A stretch of DNA of 26,852 nt from CAZSHB01 sp964606885 (GTDB lineage Bacteria; Babelota; Babeliae; Babelales; CAIQNR01), in contig CAZSHB010000011.1 of the NCBI GenBank assembly GCA_964606885.1, positions 1-26,852 of the forward strand, given 5' to 3'. Positions 1 to 7,697 of the stretch are shown here, piece after piece. A program made the translations under genes and the position numbers. The notes beneath the pieces were generated by a model. That model was not told where the DNA came from, did no database searches, and saw only the letters and a program-made list of their open reading frames with translations. Every line of letters starts with the position of its first letter. Position 1 is the stretch's first letter.

Positions 1-840
1 CAGCAGCACGCAACGCATATGCTGCCAAAAACAATATGTTTATTAACAGCGCTGCCCCTGTTTTATATACGGGATCGACATATAGAGATTCCTTCTCTAG
101 GGCAAGATATAAAAGAAAAATTAGTAGCACTGGGTGCTATTTTTAACTTGCGTGCTATTACACCAAACTATTGGTGGATGGAGTTAACGACCGGTTTAGA
201 AAATCAGTCAGTAAAAGCAACAGGGACTAACGTGGTCAATATGGCTCAGACAGCTTTTGATGATATTATTATTTCTGCCGGTAAGAATTTTTTCTTTGAG
301 AAAAAAGGTCAAATTGCACCGTATATTATTGCGGGCTTTCCTTTGCAATATAAAGTAACGCCGTCTGAAGCACAAACAACATTAGTAGGGTCCCGTTTTT
401 TTGGACTTGGCGGTGGTATAGAGTTTTCGCATGCGTTTGTTGAAAAGCAGGATCATTCGTTTGTTGGTATTTTACAAACACGGTTTGTGCATTTTTTTAA
501 TAGAAATTGGTACCCGATATTCCCACGAGACGCTCGTATTCAACCGGGTAATATCACAGATATCTTTGTGATTTTTCAGTACAATAAACATATGGGTTCG
601 ATTGAAGTTGGCTATAACCCAACCATTTTTACTGATCAGGCGGCGTTGTTTCAATCGGGAATTGTGCGTGCGCCTGTAACAGTGCGTAACAGCTTCTATA
701 CAAATTATACGCATATTTTTAGAGAGACGTTTGTACTAAAAGCGCCAGGTGCTTTGGGTATTGGGTTTAACGTTTCTAGATCTGATCTTTTTAAGACTAA
801 AATTTATACTGGGTGGATTAATTTGAGCATCATGTTTTAA
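1..840 (+). CDS. Outer-membrane beta-barrel protein, 5' end outside the window
   Basis: The downstream frame is open from base 1 and ends in a terminal Phe (NLSIMF), the usual recognition signature of bacterial outer-membrane beta-barrels. Short alternating polar/aromatic stretches run through the body, consistent with a porin-like barrel in the outer membrane. The first Met in this frame (base 19) has no ribosome binding site, so the true start lies upstream of the window. The first ~90 bases look more protein-like in the frame beginning at base 3 (small and polar residues, AT-rich wobble positions) than in the downstream frame, so a one-base frameshift near 85-100 is suspected. The substrate or role cannot be read from the sequence. 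Confidence is good for a barrel protein and low for the N-terminus. Confidence 0.6.
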   Translation, partial: QQHATHMLPKTICLLTALPLFYIRDRHIEIPSLGQDIKEKLVALGAIFNLRAITPNYWWMELTTGLENQSVKATGTNVVNMAQTAFDDIIISAGKNFFFEKKGQIAPYIIAGFPLQYKVTPSEAQTTLVGSRFFGLGGGIEFSHAFVEKQDHSFVGILQTRFVHFFNRNWYPIFPRDARIQPGNITDIFVIFQYNKHMGSIEVGYNPTIFTDQAALFQSGIVRAPVTVRNSFYTNYTHIFRETFVLKAPGALGIGFNVSRSDLFKTKIYTGWINLSIMF

Positions 841-857
841 ATTTAACGCACTGTCGG

Positions 858-863
858 TATAAT
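858..863 (+). promoter_or_regulatory. Possible -10 box for the exported-protein gene at 909
   Basis: A perfect TATAAT lies 45 bases before the chosen GTG start and just after the stop of the barrel gene. No good -35 hexamer is seen at 16-18 bases upstream (TTTTAA at best), so the call rests on the -10 box alone. Confidence 0.35.
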
Positions 864-908
864 GCTTCTAGATAATGATTGTCTTATACTCTTACACAGG
901 TGCATTAC

Positions 909-1478
909 GTGAAAAAAATATTGTTATTATTAACGCTTGTACTTGGTTGTCAGCTATCGGCAGCAGATTCTAATCTTAAGAAATTGGTTGGTGCGGTCGC
1001 TTCTGTTTTTATTTCAGATTCTTCTGATTCTGACTTTAAGAAGTTGTCTGATGCAGGGGCTTCCGATTCTGATAAAAAGATTATTGCTTACTATAATGCT
1101 GCAAGATATAACAAATACGGTCTAGAAAAAATACTTAGTGATTGTGTGCAGTCATGGGAAAATTCTTCTGAACATAGAAAAAAACAACAAACAACATATA
1201 TTGATTATTATAAGATAAGTTTTGATTTTGCCTATCCAGAAACAGTTGTTGATAGAGATGGCATGTACCAGTCTGCCCGCTTTGGGAAAGTGAATTTTTT
1301 TAATGTATGGTATATAGATCGTGCAAATAAACTGAGAGCACTTTGTGGTTTTCCACCTATAGTATTCGCTGATGAAAAAAAACCTGAAGAAAATATAAGA
1401 GCTAGCATAGAATGCACGGAGTTTATAAATCAGGTATTAGCAGTTACAAAGAATCCGTATAGTCAGTTTAGGGAATAA
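909..1478 (+). CDS. Small exported protein of unknown function
   Basis: I chose the GTG at 909 over an upstream in-frame TTG at 879. It follows an ACAGG ribosome site by 8 bases and gives a clean signal sequence (MKKILLLLTLVLGCQLSAAD). Cleavage could be by signal peptidase I after SAA. The LVLGC stretch could instead act as a weak lipobox, with Cys14 lipidated. The mature part is about 170 residues, polar, with a Ser/Asp-rich patch (SDSSDSD, ASDSDKK) in its first quarter and two similar LKKL/FKKL blocks. It contains no domain I recognise. The gene stops 3 bases before the next gene's ATG, so the two are probably cotranscribed. Confidence 0.6.
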   Translation: MKKILLLLTLVLGCQLSAADSNLKKLVGAVASVFISDSSDSDFKKLSDAGASDSDKKIIAYYNAARYNKYGLEKILSDCVQSWENSSEHRKKQQTTYIDYYKISFDFAYPETVVDRDGMYQSARFGKVNFFNVWYIDRANKLRALCGFPPIVFADEKKPEENIRASIECTEFINQVLAVTKNPYSQFRE

Positions 1479-1481
1479 ATA

Positions 1482-2693
1482 ATGGTTAAGCAGTATGTCA
1501 TAATTGGTGTTTCAGCAGCTGGTATTGGATGTATGTCTAAATTACGACAACTTGATCCAGAGGCTGCCATTATTGCACTGTCTGATGAACCAGATTTTCC
1601 ATATAACAAATGTTTTTTGGTTGACTATGTCAGTGGCACAAAGACACAAGAACAGATTTACACCAAAGCACCTACGTTTTTTGCAGATAACAGTATAGAT
1701 CTGCGTTTAGGTACCAAAGTTGTAGCAGTTAATGCTCAAGAAAAAACAGTGACGTGTCATGATGGTACGGTGCTTTCATACGATGCACTGTTGCTTGCTA
1801 CCGGAGGCGCAGCGCGTAGTTTGCATGTGTCAGGTTCAGACAACGTTGCAGGCATTATGCCGTTTTATACCTATAGTCAGGCTGATGCTGTTAAAGCGTG
1901 GGCAGTACGTCCAGAAACAGAAACTATTGTGGTAGTTGGAGCAGGGTTATCGGGCCTTGAATGTGCCGATGCACTGTTGGCGTATAACCGTAAAATTATG
2001 GTAATTGATACTGCAGATAGGCCGTTGCCGCATCATACAACACCACAAGCAGGAGATTATTTAGTACAAGCGCTTACAGCAACAGGTGTGCAATTTTTAC
2101 CAAAAAACAGTGTAGCGTCTGTTGGTAGTAGCAACGGCGTGTTGAGTGGTGTAACGCTTAGTTCTGGTGAATCTTACTCAGCACAGATGCTTGTGTGGGC
2201 AATTGGCGCACAACCTAATCTTACTCTTGCAAAGCAGGCTGGTCTTGCAATTGCGCATAATGCAGTTGTTGCTAACCAGTATATGCAAACAAGCGATCCA
2301 TCTATTTTTACAGCAGGTGATTGTGCGTTAGTAACAAATGTTCTTACTCAAGAACCGGTTAGAAGTACCACATGGCCCGATGCGATAATGCAAGGGATGG
2401 TGGTTGCGCATGGCATGGTAGGGATTTCTAAAACCTATGCGGGTGTAGTGCCGCTGTTAAGTTCATCCTTTTTTGGTAAAAAGTTTTATACAGCAGGAAC
2501 ACTTAAGCCAGTGCCAGGTGGCCGTGTGTTAGAAAGTGCTACTCAGCAAGCGTATATCTACGTGGTGCTTGATAATCAGGGCGTAGTGCAAGGCTTTAAT
2601 CTGATAGGTGATGTATCAGGCCATGCTGTTGAGCTTAAGCGTTCTTTAGTTTCTCAAACTGTTTATCAAGGCCCTTTGCTTGAGCACCAATAA
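1482..2693 (+). CDS. FAD/NAD(P)-dependent pyridine nucleotide-disulfide oxidoreductase
   Basis: This 403-residue protein has the two-dinucleotide-fold plan of the family. The N-terminal FAD site is IIGVSAAGIG (7-16), where the second glycine of GxGxxG is Ser, as in NADH oxidase and CoA-disulfide reductase relatives. The central NAD(P) site is VVGAGLSGLE (151-160). The second FAD motif is FTAGDCA near residue 277. Cys44 in PYNKC occupies the place of the single redox-active Cys of the Nox/CoA-disulfide reductase group, which suggests peroxide, disulfide or O2 reduction rather than a CxxC mechanism. A C-terminal dimerisation-like region follows (FFGKKFYTAG). No signal peptide, so cytoplasmic. 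The substrate is not determinable. It sits 3 bases after the preceding gene. Confidence 0.82.
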   Translation: MVKQYVIIGVSAAGIGCMSKLRQLDPEAAIIALSDEPDFPYNKCFLVDYVSGTKTQEQIYTKAPTFFADNSIDLRLGTKVVAVNAQEKTVTCHDGTVLSYDALLLATGGAARSLHVSGSDNVAGIMPFYTYSQADAVKAWAVRPETETIVVVGAGLSGLECADALLAYNRKIMVIDTADRPLPHHTTPQAGDYLVQALTATGVQFLPKNSVASVGSSNGVLSGVTLSSGESYSAQMLVWAIGAQPNLTLAKQAGLAIAHNAVVANQYMQTSDPSIFTAGDCALVTNVLTQEPVRSTTWPDAIMQGMVVAHGMVGISKTYAGVVPLLSSSFFGKKFYTAGTLKPVPGGRVLESATQQAYIYVVLDNQGVVQGFNLIGDVSGHAVELKRSLVSQTVYQGPLLEHQ

Positions 2694-2777
2694 CAGCAAC
2701 TAGAACTTTTTTACACAACCTGCGCAATAGTCTAAACTGCTTATATTGGTAATGATTTTTAGTAGGGTATACGTCGC

Positions 2778-3644
2778 ATGAAACAGTTATTTTTAAGCTT
2801 GTGCCTGGTAAGTAGTTTTCTTGGTGCCAGTGACCAGATTGTTGGTTGGCAAGAATTCCCAAGAACCACGATGACAGAAAAATGTATTGTGACTGTTATG
2901 CAAAGTTTGTCGGCAAGCATAGGTTTTTATGCTATGGGCAAGTACGATAAAAATATAAAAGTGCCTGGTTGGATGCATGCGGTGAGTCCAACAGTAGGTG
3001 CATGTGCACTAGGGCCTACCTTGGTCCGAGGCTGGCGCTTTAAGAGTAAGATTGCTGCAAGTAAAATACCAAAAATGTATGATCCACAAAACCTTACCGA
3101 TCCTTTGTTGTACGTTAACACCATTGCACATCCCTTTAATCCAGACGTGTTGATTATCTCAGGTGCAGGTTTATGGAAAGCATTTCAGGCTGTTGATGCT
3201 GAGCAACAAGTAGTGTTTGCAAAAACATTATTAAAAAACTTTGATTATGATTCTGTTGAGTGGGCATTACGCTCAGTACGGGAAGCTAAAAAACAGATAG
3301 AACAAGCACTGCACGATATAAAAAAATATTCTGATATTGAAGACCGTTTAAACCGAATTATTGATTTTCAGCAGCATAAAGCAATTACGCGTACGGAGCA
3401 TATGCTTGGCGTTGAACCGGAAGAGCTAGAAGGTTTTGTTCAACAAATACTCGATTCTGGGACTTATTGTCAGCAAGTGACGATTAATAGCATCACCAGA
3501 GAGGTTACCACCCAGGACCTATCGCAAACCTGGCATGAGGACGATTTTGTCTATTATTACGCCTCTTGGTATGCCTTTGAGCTTCTTAAAAGCTATAGCC
3601 GTCTTTTAGCGTTTGAAAAGATCGTTTTAAGCATACCGTCATAA
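2778..3644 (+). CDS. Exported protein, paralogue of the next gene
   Basis: A signal peptide is visible (MKQLFLSLCLVSSFLGASDQ, probable cleavage near GAS). The rest is about 270 residues with no domain I recognise. The C-terminal half is helical and resembles the C-terminus of the following gene: HDIKKYSDIEDRL here against DHFKKYTDIESAL there, then a Tyr-rich stretch, then LLKSYSRLLAFEKIVLS against LLKQLGRLQALEKVLS. The two genes are therefore diverged tandem paralogues of an exported family. An AGGGT ribosome site lies 9 bases before the ATG. The function is unknown; an exported envelope or host-directed protein is possible. Confidence 0.65.
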   Translation: MKQLFLSLCLVSSFLGASDQIVGWQEFPRTTMTEKCIVTVMQSLSASIGFYAMGKYDKNIKVPGWMHAVSPTVGACALGPTLVRGWRFKSKIAASKIPKMYDPQNLTDPLLYVNTIAHPFNPDVLIISGAGLWKAFQAVDAEQQVVFAKTLLKNFDYDSVEWALRSVREAKKQIEQALHDIKKYSDIEDRLNRIIDFQQHKAITRTEHMLGVEPEELEGFVQQILDSGTYCQQVTINSITREVTTQDLSQTWHEDDFVYYYASWYAFELLKSYSRLLAFEKIVLSIPS

Positions 3645-3754
3645 CTCCAATTAAGCTTATTTGAGGACCTTTTGTGCTCTTTAAGCCTCTCTGATACACT
3701 TATAGTATGAATATAATAAAGGGCTTTAAGCTCATTACCCTTAAGGGGCCGACG

Positions 3755-4957
3755 ATGAAAAAATTATTATTAACCATAGCTTTAAGCTTAGGATTAACTG
3801 CTCAGGCGGCACAGCAAGGAATTATTGATGTTGTCAAAGATGCGGCTCACGATGTTGTTAACCATGAATTAGCTAAGCCTGTAACAACTATAGCAGGATG
3901 TACGGCAACAGTTATGGGTGGCAAATGGCTGTATGACAACGATTACTTTAATTGGGTGCGTCCAACGGCAGCTGCTCTAGGAAATGGTATTGCGGTTGGT
4001 ACAAGAACTGTAGGTAATGGCGTTATTAATGCGGTGACTTCAATTAAAGCTGGCGATGTTGCACTAACAGCAGTAGTTGCTGGTACTGGTGCGGTAAGTT
4101 ATGGACTGTATAAGGCGGTTGATACTGCAGCACAGACTGATCTTTTAGCGGCTGTGCCATCAGGACTATTAGACTCATGTAAGATTGGCTTAGCTGCATT
4201 ACCCGCAGCATACGTTGCTTACAAGTGTAGTAAATCTGCTTTTAAAAATTCGGTATTGCATGAAGATGCTGATAAACAAGCACAAAATAATCGTATGTCT
4301 TCAACGTCTTTGTATCCGTTAGCATATATTAATAAACTGACGTCGTGTCGTAGTACTGCTTCTTATTTAATTATAGAAGATTTTGCTACGGATGTATTTG
4401 TTCCTGGGGCTGATCTTGAAGTAGTGCCTAATCCTAATAATATTTTTGCATTAAAAACCAATAAGTTGCGTGGCGAATTAGCTAAAATTTTACAGTGCGG
4501 GAATGATTCTGATGTTGTTACAGAAGGCGTGTTTGCTACTATTCAATTTATACATGCTGAACTTGATCATTTTAAAAAATATACGGATATAGAAAGTGCC
4601 TTGGTTTCTCAAGCACAAAGAGCGCTTGGTCAAGTAGGTGCACCTTTAGATGCACGTTATTTTAGAGATACGGATGCGCTTTTACGGCAAGAAGTTTTTG
4701 ATCAGTTAGAAAACTGGTGTAATGCTTTACAAGCAACACATTGGGCAGATAAGTTCTTTAAAGTTCGTTATCACCTGACAAAAGTGTTTAACAAAACAAC
4801 ATACTATCCTTATTATTCGTCAATCACGTATAATGGTGCTTCTCGTTATGTGGTACAATTACTTAAGCAATTGGGTCGTTTGCAGGCTCTTGAAAAAGTT
4901 TTAAGCATAAGCTCGAGAAATAGAAGTACTCACTACTCAGTTGTAGAACGCATATAA
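3755..4957 (+). CDS. Exported Ala/Gly-rich protein, paralogue of the preceding gene
   Basis: I place the start at the ATG at 3755, not the upstream in-frame ATG at 3707. It follows AAGGGG by 6 bases and begins a clear signal peptide (MKKLLLTIALSLGLTAQAAQ). Length is 400 residues. Residues ~20-165 are rich in Ala, Gly and Val with several hydrophobic stretches (VALTAVVAGTGAVSYGLY, IGLAALPAAYVAY) that may be membrane helices or a pore-like segment. The C-terminal ~200 residues match the preceding gene's C-terminal half (KKYTDIES block; YY-rich block; RLQALEKVLS end). The hydrophobic insert is absent from the neighbour, so the paralogues differ in their N-terminal module. Function not recognised. 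Confidence 0.65.
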   Translation: MKKLLLTIALSLGLTAQAAQQGIIDVVKDAAHDVVNHELAKPVTTIAGCTATVMGGKWLYDNDYFNWVRPTAAALGNGIAVGTRTVGNGVINAVTSIKAGDVALTAVVAGTGAVSYGLYKAVDTAAQTDLLAAVPSGLLDSCKIGLAALPAAYVAYKCSKSAFKNSVLHEDADKQAQNNRMSSTSLYPLAYINKLTSCRSTASYLIIEDFATDVFVPGADLEVVPNPNNIFALKTNKLRGELAKILQCGNDSDVVTEGVFATIQFIHAELDHFKKYTDIESALVSQAQRALGQVGAPLDARYFRDTDALLRQEVFDQLENWCNALQATHWADKFFKVRYHLTKVFNKTTYYPYYSSITYNGASRYVVQLLKQLGRLQALEKVLSISSRNRSTHYSVVERI

Positions 4958-4967
4958 AAGGACAGCT

Positions 4968-5624
4968 ATGTTTACTTGGATCACGTCGAATTTATTATGG
5001 ACAGAAGGTATTGCTCTTGTAGGAATACTTGCAGTTGTTGGTTTACTTGCACACTGGTTTTTTAAACCTGGTAGATACGTTGTAGCTGCTGCCTTTGTAT
5101 TCTGTTTTTTCTTTTTTAGAAACCCAGAACGTGTATGTCTTGCTGCATTACAAGATCCTACATCAGTACTTGTATGCCCAGCAGATGGTTGGGTGGTCGG
5201 TATTGATACACCAGCAACGCATAATTTGGATGGGTATGCACAGCGCGTTTCTATCTTCTTAACGCCGTTTGATGTGCATGTGAACTGGATTCCTTATCCT
5301 GGCACTGTCCAAGAAATTAACTATCATACGGGTGAATTTGCTTTTGCTTTTTTGCCTAAAACATCTGACAAAAATGAACGTAATGATCTTGTGTACCAAA
5401 CTGCTCAAGGTGCAACTATTAAAGTACGCCAAATTGCTGGTAGCATAGCGCGTACTATTGTTTGTTGGGCAAAGCCTGGAGAAACACTGCTTGCAGGACA
5501 AAAGTTTGGTATGATAAAGTTCGGTTCTCGGGTAGATGTGTTTTTACCTGAACATGTAGAACTTGCAGTAACCAATGGTCAGCGTGTTAAGGGCGGACAA
5601 ACGGTTCTTGGTCGCTGGCGTTAA
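4968..5624 (+). CDS. psd: Phosphatidylserine decarboxylase, short single-chain type
   Basis: The enzyme converts phosphatidylserine to phosphatidylethanolamine at the inner membrane. The 218-residue length and the FGSRVD motif mark the short (archaetidylserine decarboxylase-like) PSD subfamily. In this family Gly186-Ser187 is the self-cleavage site, and Ser187 becomes the pyruvoyl prosthetic group of the small alpha chain. Other conserved points are PADG (71-74, whose Asp takes part in self-processing) and LTPFDVHVNW (98-107) with His104. Two N-terminal hydrophobic segments (about 15-30 and 38-50) anchor it. An AAAGGA ribosome site precedes the ATG. pssA follows 21 bases downstream, so the two steps of phosphatidylethanolamine synthesis are encoded together. 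Confidence 0.93.
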   Translation: MFTWITSNLLWTEGIALVGILAVVGLLAHWFFKPGRYVVAAAFVFCFFFFRNPERVCLAALQDPTSVLVCPADGWVVGIDTPATHNLDGYAQRVSIFLTPFDVHVNWIPYPGTVQEINYHTGEFAFAFLPKTSDKNERNDLVYQTAQGATIKVRQIAGSIARTIVCWAKPGETLLAGQKFGMIKFGSRVDVFLPEHVELAVTNGQRVKGGQTVLGRWR

Positions 5625-5645
5625 AAAAACGAAACTAAATAAGCA

Positions 5646-6419
5646 ATGCGTAACTCAAGTAATCGCACAAAACGCGTTCAACAAGTACAAACATCTATTC
5701 CTTTTATTTTTACCTTTGCCAATGCATTCTTTGGCTTTCTTTCAATCACAAAATCGCTTGAAGGTGAATTTGTTACTGCTGCCTGGTTAATTTTACTAGC
5801 GGGCGTAATGGACGCTTTTGATGGTCGTTTGGCTCGCTATTTTGGCACGGTTGGTGAACTGGGCGGCGAGCTCGATTCGCTCTGTGACGCAATCTCATTT
5901 TGCGTGGCACCTGCCATTTTGCTGTATAGCTGGTACTTGCACGATTTTGGCCATGCGGGCCTGTTTAGTGTGGTTGTTGGTATGTATCTGTGTGCGGGTC
6001 TTTTTAGATTGGCCCGCTTTAATACAGGCACTAAAGAAGAGTCACTCTTTTTCTTTGGGTTACCTACTACGATAGCTGGCGTGTTTCTTGCGTTTCTTAT
6101 TGTGTATCATCAATGGTTTGAACAAAAACCGGCGCTGCACTTTGTGTTTAACAAGGCAAGCTTAGTTGGTATTGTTGCTTTCTTTGCATTTTTGATGATT
6201 TCATCAGTTCGTTTTCCGTCTTTTAAAAAACCGAATTTATCTTTGCGTATGCCGCTTACGTATATCAAAGTATTGCTCGTTATCGGGATCATGTTCTGGT
6301 GCTGGCAGCATGGGTATCCATTCTTTTTGTTAATCTTGACCGGGTATATTGGCGGCAGTCTGCTGCGGGTACCGTTTATGCGTGTCTGTGCAACGTATAA
6401 AAAACGTCGCAAAAAATAG
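5646..6419 (+). CDS. pssA: CDP-diacylglycerol-serine O-phosphatidyltransferase
   Basis: This integral membrane enzyme makes phosphatidylserine from CDP-diacylglycerol and serine, supplying psd just upstream. The CDP-alcohol phosphotransferase signature is complete: D59-G60-xx-A63-R64-x8-G73-xxx-D77-xxx-D81, the metal and CDP binding site. Several hydrophobic helices follow (for example around 85-125, 130-150, 170-185 and 205-240) and the end is very basic (YKKRRKK). The 257-residue length is normal. No obvious Shine-Dalgarno stands before the ATG at 5646, so translation may depend on coupling to psd. It ends 2 bases from the end of the convergent NlpC/P60 gene, with no visible terminator between them. 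Confidence 0.92.
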   Translation: MRNSSNRTKRVQQVQTSIPFIFTFANAFFGFLSITKSLEGEFVTAAWLILLAGVMDAFDGRLARYFGTVGELGGELDSLCDAISFCVAPAILLYSWYLHDFGHAGLFSVVVGMYLCAGLFRLARFNTGTKEESLFFFGLPTTIAGVFLAFLIVYHQWFEQKPALHFVFNKASLVGIVAFFAFLMISSVRFPSFKKPNLSLRMPLTYIKVLLVIGIMFWCWQHGYPFFLLILTGYIGGSLLRVPFMRVCATYKKRRKK

Positions 6420-6421
6420 TT

Positions 6422-7570
6422 TTATACGGGCAATTTATAGATCCGTAGATCAGTTATAATTTGTTCTACTTCTTGTTGTTTATTAAGCCGTGTGATGGGC
6501 GTTTTGTTAAAAAATGCAGTTACTAGATCGTTACCTGTGCGTATGCCTTGAAACTGTTCTTGTAATGGAATCTCGTGCACAATCCCGTACCCAGCTCCAT
6601 ACCCACGTGCTTCTGCAAGTAGTCCAGCTTGAGGGTCAGTTATCACAATCACATGTCCTTTCCAGAAAACCAGATCACCAGCTTCTAGCGTATCGTTCTT
6701 GGTAAACAGTTTGCATTCTTTGTTTTGGCCCAGCGTGTTGGTGGTTGTGATGGCAACGCCTGTCATGCGTGCAGCTAAAAACACCAGATGCGCACAATCT
6801 AGTCCTGTGTAGGGATAGGTAAGTGCAGTTCTGTGATACGCTTTTATGGAAAAATGGCTTAGTCCAAAAGAGTGTAACGTAAAGTCGGTAGGCGGCGCTG
6901 TTTGTAGAATGCTTGAACCGCCAAGAACATACGGTATTTTATCAGGCGCTTGTTGTGCCCAGAAACGGACGAGTTGTACAAATGCGGTCCGTTTTTTTTG
7001 GGAGTTTTTATAAGGTTTGCAGCAGACCTGTTTGCTTAGGGTGCAGGTAGTGTTCTTAAGCGTTTCAGGATGCACGCTGGTAACGATATACTGGTTTGCT
7101 GTTGTGTTTACTACTGCAAAGCCTGTTCCTGCGCTTAGGGTAGTACCAAGTTCTGGTACAAAATACGGGCGTATTAAAAATACTTTTTCTGCTTTTTTTA
7201 ATGGAGCTTGTGTGGTTAAAGCAATAGCCTGTTTATCAACATAATAGGTGGTATTGTAGGTGTGGGTAGCATTAGCATATGCTTGATCAATCGTTTGAAT
7301 CTTATATTCAGTATCAGTTGTTTGTGCCACGATAACTTGATCATTAAGTAAAAGCTGACTGATACGTGCAATCGTATGTTTTTTATAGTTACCCACTTGT
7401 AAACGTGCGCCGTGTGTATATGCAGTTGTATATGGGTCTGCAGCAAGTGGTTTGACTGTTAAATCGGCTACCGGTACGCAACAGACGCCATAGGTTGTTG
7501 ATGTCGTTAGTGCTACTGGTGTGTGCATAATACTGTACACTATAAGCAGGCGATATGATAAACGCTTCAT
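6422..7570 (-). CDS. Exported NlpC/P60-family cell-wall hydrolase
   Basis: I start at the ATG whose first base is 7570. It lies behind GGGGACCC and begins a signal-like sequence (MKRLSYRLLIVYSIMHTPVA); an in-frame ATG 54 bases upstream adds only an unlikely polar leader. Of the 382 residues, ~35-200 may form SH3-like targeting repeats. The catalytic domain begins at PYVLGG (213-218, the usual PYVWGG), with nucleophile Cys259 in GLDCAHLV, His306 in WKGHVIVI, and a third polar residue probably near Glu320. The family cleaves peptide bonds in peptidoglycan stems, typically gamma-D-Glu to diamino acid. Expected location is the periplasm or outside. It is divergent from the C39-like peptidase gene, with separate promoters in between. 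Confidence 0.85.
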   Translation of the reverse strand: MKRLSYRLLIVYSIMHTPVALTTSTTYGVCCVPVADLTVKPLAADPYTTAYTHGARLQVGNYKKHTIARISQLLLNDQVIVAQTTDTEYKIQTIDQAYANATHTYNTTYYVDKQAIALTTQAPLKKAEKVFLIRPYFVPELGTTLSAGTGFAVVNTTANQYIVTSVHPETLKNTTCTLSKQVCCKPYKNSQKKRTAFVQLVRFWAQQAPDKIPYVLGGSSILQTAPPTDFTLHSFGLSHFSIKAYHRTALTYPYTGLDCAHLVFLAARMTGVAITTTNTLGQNKECKLFTKNDTLEAGDLVFWKGHVIVITDPQAGLLAEARGYGAGYGIVHEIPLQEQFQGIRTGNDLVTAFFNKTPITRLNKQQEVEQIITDLRIYKLPV

Positions 7571-7594
7571 GGGTCCCCTTTTTTGGTATGTCGT

Positions 7595-7624
7595 TGTATA
7601 ACACGCTTGTAGAGTACCATACAA
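7595..7624 (-). promoter_or_regulatory. Predicted sigma70-type promoter of the NlpC/P60 gene
   Basis: On the minus strand TTGTAT (7624-7619) and TATACA (7600-7595) are separated by 18 bases, with a TG one base before the -10 box (extended -10). It lies 25 bases before the chosen ATG, giving a short leader. Confidence 0.5.
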
Positions 7625-7645
7625 AAGATTGGTAAGACTAAATGA

Positions 7646-7675
7646 TTGTCAAAGAATGCTTAAAAACGATATTCT
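7646..7675 (+). promoter_or_regulatory. Predicted sigma70-type promoter of the C39-like peptidase gene
   Basis: TTGTCA (7646-7651) and TATTCT (7670-7675) are spaced by 18 bases. The gene's AGGAG ribosome site (7688-7692) and ATG (7698) follow at a sensible distance. Confidence 0.5.
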
Positions 7676-7697
7676 ATAGGCATAAATAGGAGTATGT

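Noticed and set aside
3707..3754. Translation start at the upstream ATG (3707) for the 400-residue exported protein
   Set aside because: The upstream Met would add 16 residues before the signal peptide, while the ATG at 3755 has a good AAGGGG site and begins the signal peptide directly.
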